From Solirubrobacteraceae bacterium (GTDB taxonomy: Bacteria > Actinomycetota > Thermoleophilia > Solirubrobacterales > Solirubrobacteraceae): a stretch of 6,803 nucleotides of DNA. Numbering within the stretch: the stretch's first letter is position 1; each line of letters starts with the position of its first letter. A program made the translations under genes and the position numbers. The DNA lies in NCBI GenBank assembly GCA_025455895.1, contig JALOLQ010000182.1, positions 1-6,803 of the forward strand, read 5' to 3'. The notes under the pieces are model-generated. The model was not told the origin of the DNA, searched no databases, and worked only from the letters and a program-made list of their open reading frames with translations. This document shows, in pieces, positions 1-5,965 of this stretch.

Positions 1-180
1 AGCGGGCGCCGCCGGGGGCGTGGCCGCGGGCGGCGCCGCCTGCTGGCCGGCCGGCGTGGCGGCCGGCGCACCCGCGGGCTTCGCCGCCGCCGGAGCCGCG
101 GCGGCTGCGGCGGCCGCCGCCGGCGTCGCGGGACCGGCGGGGCGGGCCGCGGGCGCCGCGGCCGGGCGCGCCGGCGCCGC
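1..180 (-). repeat. Low-complexity Ala/Pro-coding GC tract
   Basis: This stretch is made of almost pure GCN and CCN codons with occasional Gly, Arg, Gln, Lys and Thr. It encodes residues 73-132 of the membrane protein. It is compositional low complexity rather than a unit repeat. Such tails usually act as flexible linkers between a membrane anchor and a distal domain. Several spurious open frames arise from it on the plus strand. Confidence 0.7.
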
Positions 181-396
181 CGTGCGCCGCTGGGCCTCGG
201 CGACGACCCGCTGCTGAAGGTCCGCGTCACGCTCCGGCGCGCGGCCGGCCCATTCGCGCAGGCGCTTGACCTCGCGCGCCTGGGCGATGTAGAGCAGCAC
301 GAGCACGCCGAGACCGACGACCGCCGCGATACCCGCGTAGGCGCCGTACTTCTCGATCTGGTCGGTCAGGGACAGGGCAGCCGGGACGGCCTGCAT
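1..396 (-). CDS. Single-pass membrane protein with Ala/Pro-rich tail, partial (possibly LytR C-terminal-domain type)
   Basis: The start codon is ATG at 396-394 and 132 codons stay open to the left edge, so the C-terminus is missing. Visible layout: a short N-terminus (MQAVPAALSLTDQIEKYG), one hydrophobic helix at about residues 19-38, a basic stretch with KRLR at 44-47 that would favour a cytoplasmic position after the helix, a charged, probably helical stretch at about 40-72, then from residue 73 a low-complexity Ala/Pro linker including nine consecutive alanines (93-101). The N-terminal pattern resembles actinobacterial membrane proteins that I recall ending in a LytR_C (cell-envelope attenuator-like) domain, but that domain would lie outside the window, so the function is inference. 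It starts 12 bp after the dehydratase stop codon, with no Shine-Dalgarno sequence (a C-rich stretch precedes the ATG), which suggests translation by reinitiation in the same operon. I am confident that it is a gene and only weakly confident of the family. Confidence 0.72.
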   Translation of the reverse strand, partial: MQAVPAALSLTDQIEKYGAYAGIAAVVGLGVLVLLYIAQAREVKRLREWAGRAPERDADLQQRVVAEAQRRTAAPARPAAAPAARPAGPATPAAAAAAAAAPAAAKPAGAPAATPAGQQAAPPAATPPAAPA

Positions 397-408
397 GAGG
401 GGGTGATG

Positions 409-2382
409 CTAGACGCCCGGGCCCCCGGACCCGCCGTCGCCCGGCTCGCCCGTCCCGTGCGCCCGGGCCGGCACGCTCTCCGACGCACCGCTCGCCAGCG
501 CACCGACCTTCGCCGCGAGGCCGGCCGCGTCGCCCTCCAGGACGAGCAGCGAGATCTCGTCGAACCACTCCGCGACCTCGGCCGGGTCACGCTGGTCGCG
601 CGCCGCGAGCAGGATCTTCTCGGCCGGGGTGGGCTGCGCGCGCTCGTACGGGTTGAAGAGCTCCTCGTGGAGCTTCTCTCCGGGGCGACGGCCCGTGATC
701 TCGATCGCGATGTCCTCGTCGGGGCTCAGGCCGGACAGCTCGATCATGTCGCGGGCGAGCTGGAGGATCGGCACCGGCTCGCCCATCTCGAGCACGAAGA
801 TCTCGCCCCCGGATCCGAGCGAGCCCGAGCGGATGATGAGCTGCACCGCCTCCGGGATCGTCATGAAGTAGCGCGTCATGCGCTCGTCGGTGACGGTCAC
901 CGGGCCGCCACGCGCGATCTGGCGGCGGAAGATCGGCACGACCGAGCCGGACGAGCCGAGGACGTTCCCGAAGCGCACGCAGGCGTAGCGCGTCTGCGGG
1001 AACCGCGTGGTCATCTCCTCGACGGCGTACTCGGCGAGCGCCTTCGAGGCGCCCATCACGGTGGCCGGCGAGACGGCCTTGTCGGTGGAGACGAGCACGA
1101 AGCGCCCGACGCCCTCCTCCCCGGCCAGGCGCGCCACGAGGCGCGTGGCGAGCGCGTTGTTGCGCACCGCCTCGACCGGGTTGAGCTCCATCAGCCCGAC
1201 GTGCTTGTAGGCCGCGGCATGGAAGACGACCGTCGGGCGGTGCTCCCGGAAGACCTCGCGCATGCGCTCGCCCTCCTTGCAGTCGGCGAGCACCGCCGCC
1301 AGCGACGAGGGGTGGACGTGGCGGTCGTCCTCCAGCTCACGCTGGATCGCGAACAGGTTGTCCTCGGCGTGGTCGAGGAGGATCAGCCGCCGCGGGGCGA
1401 CGCGCGCGATCTGGCGGCAGAGCTCCGCGCCGATCGAGCCGCCCGCGCCGGTGACGAGCACGACCTCGCTGGAGAGGTAGGCGCCGACCCGGTCGAGCTC
1501 CATGCGCACCGGCTCGCGGCCGAGCACGTCCTCGACCTGCACCTCGCGCACCTGGCGCACGACGGCGCCGGAACCCGCCTGGAGCAGCTCGAACACCGTC
1601 GGCAGCGTGCGGACGGGGATCCCGCGCTCGCGGCCGGCGCGCACGACGCGCGCGCGCAGCGTGCCCGGCGCGGACGGGATCGCGATGATGATCTCGTCGG
1701 GCTCGGCCTCGTCGAGGATCCGCGGCAGCTGCTCGGTGGCCCCGAGCACCTTCACCCCGTCGATCCGCACCCGCAGCTTCAGCGGGTCGTCGTCGACGAA
1801 CCCGACCGGGTTCATCCGCAGCGCGGGGTTGCGGACGATCTCGCGCAGCGTGAGGCGCCCGCCGTCGCCGGCGCCGACGATCAGCACGCGGCGCGCGTCC
1901 TTGCGCGCGCGGAAGCCGCGGATCGTGCGCTCGTAGGCGTTGTGCACGACGAAGCGCACGCCGCCGACCAGCACGAGCGAGAGCAGGAAGAAGAGCGCCA
2001 GGACCCCGGTCGGGATCGAGACGTTCACGTCGCCGGGCAGGCGCGGGTCGGTCACCGGCTTGGCCAGCGCGACGTAGCCGACGACCGCGAGCGTCAGCAC
2101 GATCACCGCCTGGAGCACGCCGGCGTAGTCGCGCTGGGTCACGTAGCGCCACTGGCGCTGCTCGATGCGGAACAGCGTGAAGATCACGAGCGCCAGGACG
2201 ACGACCCACGGCAGCGTCGCCTCCAGGAGATCCTGGAACCGGTCCGGCGTTCCGACCGACTGGTCGAAGCGCAGCCGGTAGGCGAGGAAGTAGGCCAGCG
2301 CGACGAGCGCCCCGTCCGCGGCCAGCTGCAGGAGCGAGTGCCGGTGGAGCGGGAGCGCGGCGGTGCTGAGACGGCGCCGCAT
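409..2382 (-). CDS. Membrane-anchored nucleotide-sugar 4,6-dehydratase (PglF/WbpM/CapD type)
   Basis: This 657-residue protein should convert a UDP-HexNAc (typically UDP-GlcNAc) to the 4-keto-6-deoxy sugar at the inner face of the membrane, the first step towards bacillosamine- or QuiNAc-type sugars. Four membrane helices lie at about residues 16-36, 55-72, 88-107 and 124-146. A first Rossmann-like domain carries GAGDGG (170-175). The catalytic short-chain dehydrogenase domain starts with TGAGGSIG (311-318). It continues with AAAYKHV (389-395), STDKAV (432-437), RFGNVLGSSGS (470-480) and RPGEK (566-570). The usual YxxxK is MxxxK here (M443, K447), as in the long WbpM/PglF enzymes. The last 20 or so residues are Gly-rich. 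I chose ATG 2382 because the hydrophobic N-terminus follows it; the frame stays open further upstream only as a shadow of the preceding gene. There is no clear Shine-Dalgarno site. The gene lies 11 bp behind the DUF354 gene. The family call is firm; the exact substrate is not known. Confidence 0.94.
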   Translation of the reverse strand: MRRRLSTAALPLHRHSLLQLAADGALVALAYFLAYRLRFDQSVGTPDRFQDLLEATLPWVVVLALVIFTLFRIEQRQWRYVTQRDYAGVLQAVIVLTLAVVGYVALAKPVTDPRLPGDVNVSIPTGVLALFFLLSLVLVGGVRFVVHNAYERTIRGFRARKDARRVLIVGAGDGGRLTLREIVRNPALRMNPVGFVDDDPLKLRVRIDGVKVLGATEQLPRILDEAEPDEIIIAIPSAPGTLRARVVRAGRERGIPVRTLPTVFELLQAGSGAVVRQVREVQVEDVLGREPVRMELDRVGAYLSSEVVLVTGAGGSIGAELCRQIARVAPRRLILLDHAEDNLFAIQRELEDDRHVHPSSLAAVLADCKEGERMREVFREHRPTVVFHAAAYKHVGLMELNPVEAVRNNALATRLVARLAGEEGVGRFVLVSTDKAVSPATVMGASKALAEYAVEEMTTRFPQTRYACVRFGNVLGSSGSVVPIFRRQIARGGPVTVTDERMTRYFMTIPEAVQLIIRSGSLGSGGEIFVLEMGEPVPILQLARDMIELSGLSPDEDIAIEITGRRPGEKLHEELFNPYERAQPTPAEKILLAARDQRDPAEVAEWFDEISLLVLEGDAAGLAAKVGALASGASESVPARAHGTGEPGDGGSGGPGV

Positions 2383-2393
2383 CGCTGCGGAGT

Positions 2394-3440
2394 CTAGCCC
2401 GCCGAGGAGCCCGCGTCCCGCGGCGGGCGGCCCGTTGCGGGCGCGCTGAGCAGGTCCACGAGCAGCGCCGGATCGCGGCGCACGCGGCCGGCCCGGGCCG
2501 CGGCCTCGTCGGCCGCGGCGCGCTTGACGACGACGACGTCCTCCGGGCGCTCGAGCCGCCGCAGGCGCCCCTCGGCGATCAGCCGCTCGTCGACCGCGCC
2601 GAGACGCCCCTCGAACGTCGTCCACACCGGCGTGCCGAGCGCCACGGCCTCGCGGTTCATCGTGCCGCCCGCGCTGACCACGAGGTCGGCGAGCGCGATG
2701 AGCGAGGGCGCGTCGATCGCCTGCTCGGGGACCGTGAAGCCCCCGGCCGCCGCCAGCTCGGCGCGCTGCTCGGGCGTGCGCGGCAGCACGACGACCTGCG
2801 CCTGCTCGCGCAGCCGCCGCAGCACGCCGGCGAAGACGTCGTTCTCGAAGCGGTGGTAGAGCGAGACCTCCGGCGGCGTGCGCACGACCGCGATCGGCTG
2901 CGCCGCATCGAGCCCGAGGCCGGCGATCACGGCCGGGTCCGGCTCGAGGTCGGCGAGGTAGTACTCCTCCTTGAGCCCCGGATAGCGGCGCAGCTTGCCG
3001 CGCGCGCCGTAGCGGTCCAGGCGCTCGGGCGGGATCGCCTCGGGCACGACCACGGCCTGCGCGAGCCGGCAGTTCACCGTGTGCTGCACCGTCGCGAACT
3101 CGTAGTCGAACATCGTGCTGCACGGGATCCGCAGCAGCGCCGCGGCCACCGTGACGTCGTTCGAGCCGTGGCCGAGCGCGAGGTCGAAGTCCCGCCCGCG
3201 CGCCCAGCGCGTGAGCGCGCCGGAGCGCGAGGCGAGGCCGAGCGCCTTCGAGGCCACGCGGCCTCCGCGATGGCGCCCGATCACCGTCGCGGCGATCCCG
3301 TGGCGCTCGCAGAGCGCGACCGTCTGCGCGAAGTCGCGCGCGGTCACCTCGACCTCGTCCCCGCGCGCGCGCAGGTGCTCGATCACCGGCCGCAGCACGA
3401 GCACGTGCGGGCTGTTGGTCAGGTCGACCCAGACGCGCAC
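2394..3440 (-). CDS. DUF354 family protein, GT-B glycosyltransferase-like
   Basis: This 348-residue soluble protein starts with MRVWVDLTNSPHV, the characteristic opening of DUF354 proteins, and contains YPGLKEEYYL (153-162) and SAGGTMNREAVALGTPV (256-272). The last motif is the Gly-rich, Glu-containing segment that binds the nucleotide sugar in MurG- and WecB-like GT-B folds. DUF354 members are often found in surface polysaccharide loci, but as far as I know their reaction is not established. The start is GTG (3440-3438), supported by an AGGAG 10 bp upstream that overlaps the stop codon of the aminotransferase gene. Its position between an aminotransferase and a 4,6-dehydratase suggests that it handles the resulting amino-deoxysugar or builds the glycan around it. 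The C-terminal 18 or so residues are disordered-looking (Pro, Gly, Ser and Arg). The family call is confident; the role is inference. Confidence 0.9.
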   Translation of the reverse strand: MRVWVDLTNSPHVLVLRPVIEHLRARGDEVEVTARDFAQTVALCERHGIAATVIGRHRGGRVASKALGLASRSGALTRWARGRDFDLALGHGSNDVTVAAALLRIPCSTMFDYEFATVQHTVNCRLAQAVVVPEAIPPERLDRYGARGKLRRYPGLKEEYYLADLEPDPAVIAGLGLDAAQPIAVVRTPPEVSLYHRFENDVFAGVLRRLREQAQVVVLPRTPEQRAELAAAGGFTVPEQAIDAPSLIALADLVVSAGGTMNREAVALGTPVWTTFEGRLGAVDERLIAEGRLRRLERPEDVVVVKRAAADEAAARAGRVRRDPALLVDLLSAPATGRPPRDAGSSAG

Positions 3441-3450
3441 GCGGCGGCGG

Positions 3451-3455
3451 CTCCT
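3451..3455 (-). promoter_or_regulatory. Shine-Dalgarno site of the DUF354 gene, overlapping the upstream stop codon
   Basis: On the minus strand the sequence reads TAGGAG: the aminotransferase stop TAG (3456-3454) shares bases with AGGAG (3455-3451), followed by 10 bp to the GTG start. It is the clearest ribosome binding site among the genes of this window. The arrangement favours termination-coupled translation of the DUF354 gene and supports the GTG start. Confidence 0.7.
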
Positions 3456-4465
3456 ACGCGCTCGCGGCGCGCACGGCGGCGACGACCTCGTCGACCTGCG
3501 CGCGGGTGATCGACGCGCTGATCGGGATCGCCAGGTGCGTGCGGGCGGCCTCGTCGGTGCCGGGCAGCGGGCCGGACGCGCCGGCGTACGGCGCCATCGC
3601 CGCCTGGCGGTGGACGGGCGTGCGGTAGTAGCCGCGCGACTCGACGCCCGCCTGCGCGAGCGCCGCCTGGAGCGCGTCCGCGTCGTCGCGGCGGATCACG
3701 TAGAGGTGCCAGGCCGGCGCGCTCGCCGGCGCGGGCTCGGGCAGCGCCGCCAGCTCGCCGAGGCCGGCCTCCTCGTACCAGGCGCCGACCACGTGGCGAT
3801 GGGCGGCCCAGTGCTCGAGCTCGGGCAGCATCACGCGCAGCACCGCGGCCTGGAGCTCGTCGAGGCGCGAGTTGTAGCCGACCTCCTCGTAGGTCACCTT
3901 GTCGCGCGAGCCGTGGAAGCGCAGCGTCCGCACGCGCTCGGCGAGCGCGTCGTCGCTCGTCGTGATCGCGCCGCCGTCGCCGAACGCGCCGAGGTTCTTC
4001 GACGGGTAGAACGAGAAGCTCGCGATCGTGCCGAGCGCGCCGGGGCGGCCGTCCGGGCCGATCGTCCCGGCCGCCTGCGCGGCGTCCTCGACCACCGGCA
4101 CGCCGAGCTCCAGCAGCTCGGCCACCGGCGCCGGGTTGCCGAACAGGTGCACGGCGACGATCGCCTTCGTGCGCGGCGTCATCGCCGCCCGCACCGTCTC
4201 GGGCGTCACGAGGAAGGTCGCCGGGTCGATGTCGCAGAAGACCGGCGTCGCGCCGGTCGGCGGGATCGCCTCGGCGCTCGCGTAGAAGGTGAACGAGGGC
4301 ACGATCACCTCGTCGCCGGGGCCGACGCCCAGGGCGCGCAGCGCGATCGTGATCGCCTCGGTCCCGTTCGCGACGCCGATCGCATGGCGCGCGCCGAGCC
4401 ACGCGGCGAACTCCTGCTCGAACGCGGCGACGTTCGGGCCGAGGATGAAGCGGGGGGACGCTCAT
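3454..4465 (-). CDS. DegT/DnrJ/EryC1/StrS PLP-dependent sugar aminotransferase, with apparent +1 frameshift near the start
   Basis: This family transfers an amino group, usually from glutamate, to a keto sugar nucleotide. Here the likely substrate is the 4-keto product of the neighbouring dehydratase. From GTG 4308 the frame is open for 284 residues to the TAG at 3454. The homologous sequence clearly extends upstream of that GTG: the same frame reads FILGPNVAAFEQEFAAWLG and then NGTEA (PLP phosphate-binding region), but it has no start codon before a TGA. The ATG at 4465 lies in the other frame, and a run of six C on the minus strand (4457-4452) separates them. With five C the protein would start MSVPRFILGPNVAAFE and be 336 residues, a normal but slightly short length. 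In that numbering the motifs are VVEDAAQ (124-130), FYPSKNLGAFGDGG with the PLP lysine K156, and GYNSRLDELQAA (196-207). It is probably a sequencing error or a recent indel. The family call is firm; whether the gene is intact is open. Confidence 0.9.
4452..4457 (-). other. Six-C homopolymer at the apparent frameshift
   Basis: Plus strand 4452-4457 is GGGGGG, read as CCCCCC in the aminotransferase gene just after ATG-AGC-GT. Removing one base joins the ATG frame to the conserved aminotransferase frame without any other change. Homopolymer G/C tracts are common places for sequencing error, replication slippage and phase-variation switches. Confidence 0.75.
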
Positions 4466-4475
4466 GCGGCACCCA

Positions 4476-4481
4476 ACGCTA
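4476..4481 (-). promoter_or_regulatory. Candidate -10 element (TAGCGT) of the leftward sugar operon
   Basis: On the minus strand TAGCGT fits the TANNNT pattern. Its last T lies 10 bp before the aminotransferase ATG, so transcription would begin about 4 bases upstream of the start codon, giving a nearly leaderless mRNA; no Shine-Dalgarno site is present. No convincing -35 hexamer is seen. It shares TA (4480-4481) with the opposite-strand candidate. This is tentative. Confidence 0.35.
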
Positions 4482-4485
4482 CCCT
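4480..4485 (+). promoter_or_regulatory. Candidate -10 element (TACCCT) of the dedA-uppP-purM operon
   Basis: TACCCT fits TANNNT and ends 9 bp before the GTG start at 4495, so a transcript would start about 3 bases upstream of the start codon. The absence of any Shine-Dalgarno site before this GTG fits a leaderless or nearly leaderless mRNA. There is no good -35 box; the GAC in the G-run area at 4457-4459 is at best a weak partner. This is tentative. Confidence 0.35.
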
Positions 4486-4494
4486 CTCCGCCCG

Positions 4495-5154
4495 GTGCCG
4501 CTCTCCACGCTGCTCGTCCTCGCGTCCATCACGGACACGCTCGCCGACTGGGTCACCGGGGTGGTCGAGGACATCGGCCTGCTCGGGATCTTCGTCCTGA
4601 TGACGCTCGAGAGCGCGTGCATCCCGATCCCCTCCGAGCCGACGATGCTGTTCGCCGGCTTCAACGTCAGCGAGGGCACCTACTCGTTCCTCGCGGTGGT
4701 GAGCGTCGCCGTCGCGGCGAACGTCGTCGGCTCGTGGATCGCCTACGGCGTCGGGCGCTTCGGGCGCCTGGAGCTCATCGAGCGCCACGGCAAGTGGCTG
4801 CACATCAAGCCGTCGCACATCGAGTGGGCCGACCGCTGGTTCGAGCGCTACGGCGACGCCGCGGTGTTCTTCAGCCGCATGCTCCCGATCATCCGCACGT
4901 TCATCTCGCTCCCGGCGGGCGTCGCGCGGATGCCGTTCTGGCGCTTCACCGTGCTGACCTTCCTCGGCTGCATCCCGTGGATGGCCGGCCTGACGTTCCT
5001 GGGGATGAAGGTCGGCGAGAACTGGGAGGACCTGCGCGCCTACCTGCACTGGCTCGACTACGCGGTGATCGCGTTCATCCTCGGCTTCGGGATCTGGCTG
5101 CTCGTGCGCTGGCGCCGCAACCGCGCGACTCCGGCCGATGCCCCCGCCGGCTGA
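4495..5154 (+). CDS. DedA family membrane protein, candidate undecaprenyl-phosphate flippase
   Basis: This 219-residue integral membrane protein matches the usual DedA length. DedA (SNARE-associated/VTT-type) proteins include UptA-like transporters that return undecaprenyl phosphate to the cytoplasmic face. Conserved features seen: the ESACIPIPSE motif with acidic E39 and E48 at the re-entrant region (39-48), FAGFNV (53-58), and RMLPIIRTFISLPAGVARMP (128-147) with R128, R134 and the Pro/Gly residues typical of the family. Hydrophobic segments cover about 25-38, 62-86, 136-172 and 187-204, ending in a basic cytoplasmic tail (RWRRNR). The start is GTG at 4495, the only start codon in frame before the conserved region. 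It overlaps uppP by 17 bp, so the two membrane proteins are probably made together. The specific substrate is inferred from context; other DedA proteins are linked to proton-motive-force maintenance and antimicrobial resistance. Confidence 0.93.
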   Translation: MPLSTLLVLASITDTLADWVTGVVEDIGLLGIFVLMTLESACIPIPSEPTMLFAGFNVSEGTYSFLAVVSVAVAANVVGSWIAYGVGRFGRLELIERHGKWLHIKPSHIEWADRWFERYGDAAVFFSRMLPIIRTFISLPAGVARMPFWRFTVLTFLGCIPWMAGLTFLGMKVGENWEDLRAYLHWLDYAVIAFILGFGIWLLVRWRRNRATPADAPAG

Positions 5155-5965
5155 CGCGGCGCCCGCCCTCCCGCTCCGCCACGCGCTCGCGCTCGGGCTG
5201 CTGCACGGGCCCGCCGAGCTGCTGCCGGTCTCCTCGTCCGGGCACACGACGCTCGTGCCGTGGCTGCTCGGCTGGCCCTACCCGCAGCTCGACCCGGAGC
5301 TGCGCAAGGCGTTCGAGGTCGCCCTCCACGCGGGCACCGCGGCGGGACTGCTGCTCGCGCTGCGCGGCGAGGTCGCCGAGGCCGCCGGGGCGCTCGACCG
5401 CCGCCGGCTCACGCTGCTGGCCGGGTCGTTCGCCCCACCCGCCGTCGCCGGGCTGCTGTTCGAGCGCCCGATCGAGCGGCGCCTGGGCACCGCCGGCTCG
5501 ATCGCCGCAGGCCTCGCGGCCGGCGGCGCGCTGATGGCGCTCGCCGACGCGCTCGCCCCGCAGGAGCGCACGCGCGAGCAGGCCGGGCCGGCCGACGCGC
5601 TGCTGCTCGGGCTCGCCCAGGCGAGCGCGCTGATCCCCGGTCTCTCGCGCGGCGGGATGACGCTCGCGGCGATGCGCGCTCGCCGCTTCGCCCGGCCGGA
5701 GGCGAGCGCGCTCTCGCGCCACGTCGCGCTGCCGGTGATCGCCGGGGCCAGCGTGCTGAAGGGCACGCGCCTGGCGCGGCGCGGGCTCCCGCGCGAGGTC
5801 CGCGCGCCGTTCGCGCTCGCGATCGGCGCCTCGTTCGCCTCGACGCTCGTCGCCGCCCGGCTCGTCCCGGTCGAGCGGGTCGGGCCGCTGTGGCCGTACG
5901 CCGCCTACCGCGGCGGGCTCGCCGCCCTCACCGCCCGCCGCTTGTGGCAGCATCGCGGGCGATGA
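5138..5965 (+). CDS. uppP: Undecaprenyl-diphosphatase (UppP/BacA family)
   Basis: UppP removes a phosphate from undecaprenyl diphosphate so the C55 lipid carrier can be reused for peptidoglycan and other envelope polymers; it often gives bacitracin resistance. The 275-residue length is normal. Motif 1 is HGPAELLPVSSSGH (23-36), which keeps the second acidic residue (E27, equivalent to E21 of E. coli), the serines and H36 (E. coli H30). Motif 2 is PGLSRGGMT (167-175), which keeps S170 and R171 (E. coli S173/R174). Two positions differ from the usual pattern: H23 replaces the Glu/Gln equivalent to E. coli E17, and G172 replaces the second Ser of PGxSRSG. The remainder is a series of Ala/Leu/Gly-rich membrane helices. 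The ATG at 5138 lies inside the end of dedA, without a Shine-Dalgarno site, which implies translational coupling. The stop TGA overlaps the purM ATG. The family call is strong; activity with the altered residues is untested. Confidence 0.93.
   Translation: MPPPADAAPALPLRHALALGLLHGPAELLPVSSSGHTTLVPWLLGWPYPQLDPELRKAFEVALHAGTAAGLLLALRGEVAEAAGALDRRRLTLLAGSFAPPAVAGLLFERPIERRLGTAGSIAAGLAAGGALMALADALAPQERTREQAGPADALLLGLAQASALIPGLSRGGMTLAAMRARRFARPEASALSRHVALPVIAGASVLKGTRLARRGLPREVRAPFALAIGASFASTLVAARLVPVERVGPLWPYAAYRGGLAALTARRLWQHRGR

Noticed and set aside
1..200. GC-rich near-repeats resembling hairpins or a repeat array
   Set aside because: They are explained by consecutive Ala and Pro codons in the membrane protein's linker. 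There is no regular unit length or spacer pattern as in a CRISPR or tandem array.
403..2397. Long plus-strand open frame (664 codons) opposite the dehydratase
   Set aside because: Its translation is dominated by Arg, Asp, His, Glu and Ala with no recognisable domain. It is the complement of a well-conserved gene in very GC-rich DNA, where stop codons are rare on both strands.
2383..3123. N-terminal extension of the dehydratase frame by 247 residues
   Set aside because: The extension overlaps the conserved DUF354 gene, is low-complexity Arg/Ala/Gly, and is followed by a normal N-terminus (ATG 2382, then a membrane helix).
3419..4465. Minus-strand open frame of 348 codons starting at the aminotransferase ATG
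   Set aside because: After the first few codons it is an Arg-rich off-frame reading of the aminotransferase. Only its ATG is likely to be real, joined to the other frame by the one-base shift.
3115..4494. Upstream extension of the DedA frame
   Set aside because: It lies opposite the aminotransferase and DUF354 genes and consists of Arg/Ala/Asp-rich shadow sequence. The DedA homology begins just after GTG 4495.
4464..5534. Plus-strand open frame of 356 codons starting with ATG at 4464
   Set aside because: It is an off-frame shadow of DedA and UppP with Arg/His/Pro-rich composition and no conserved motif.
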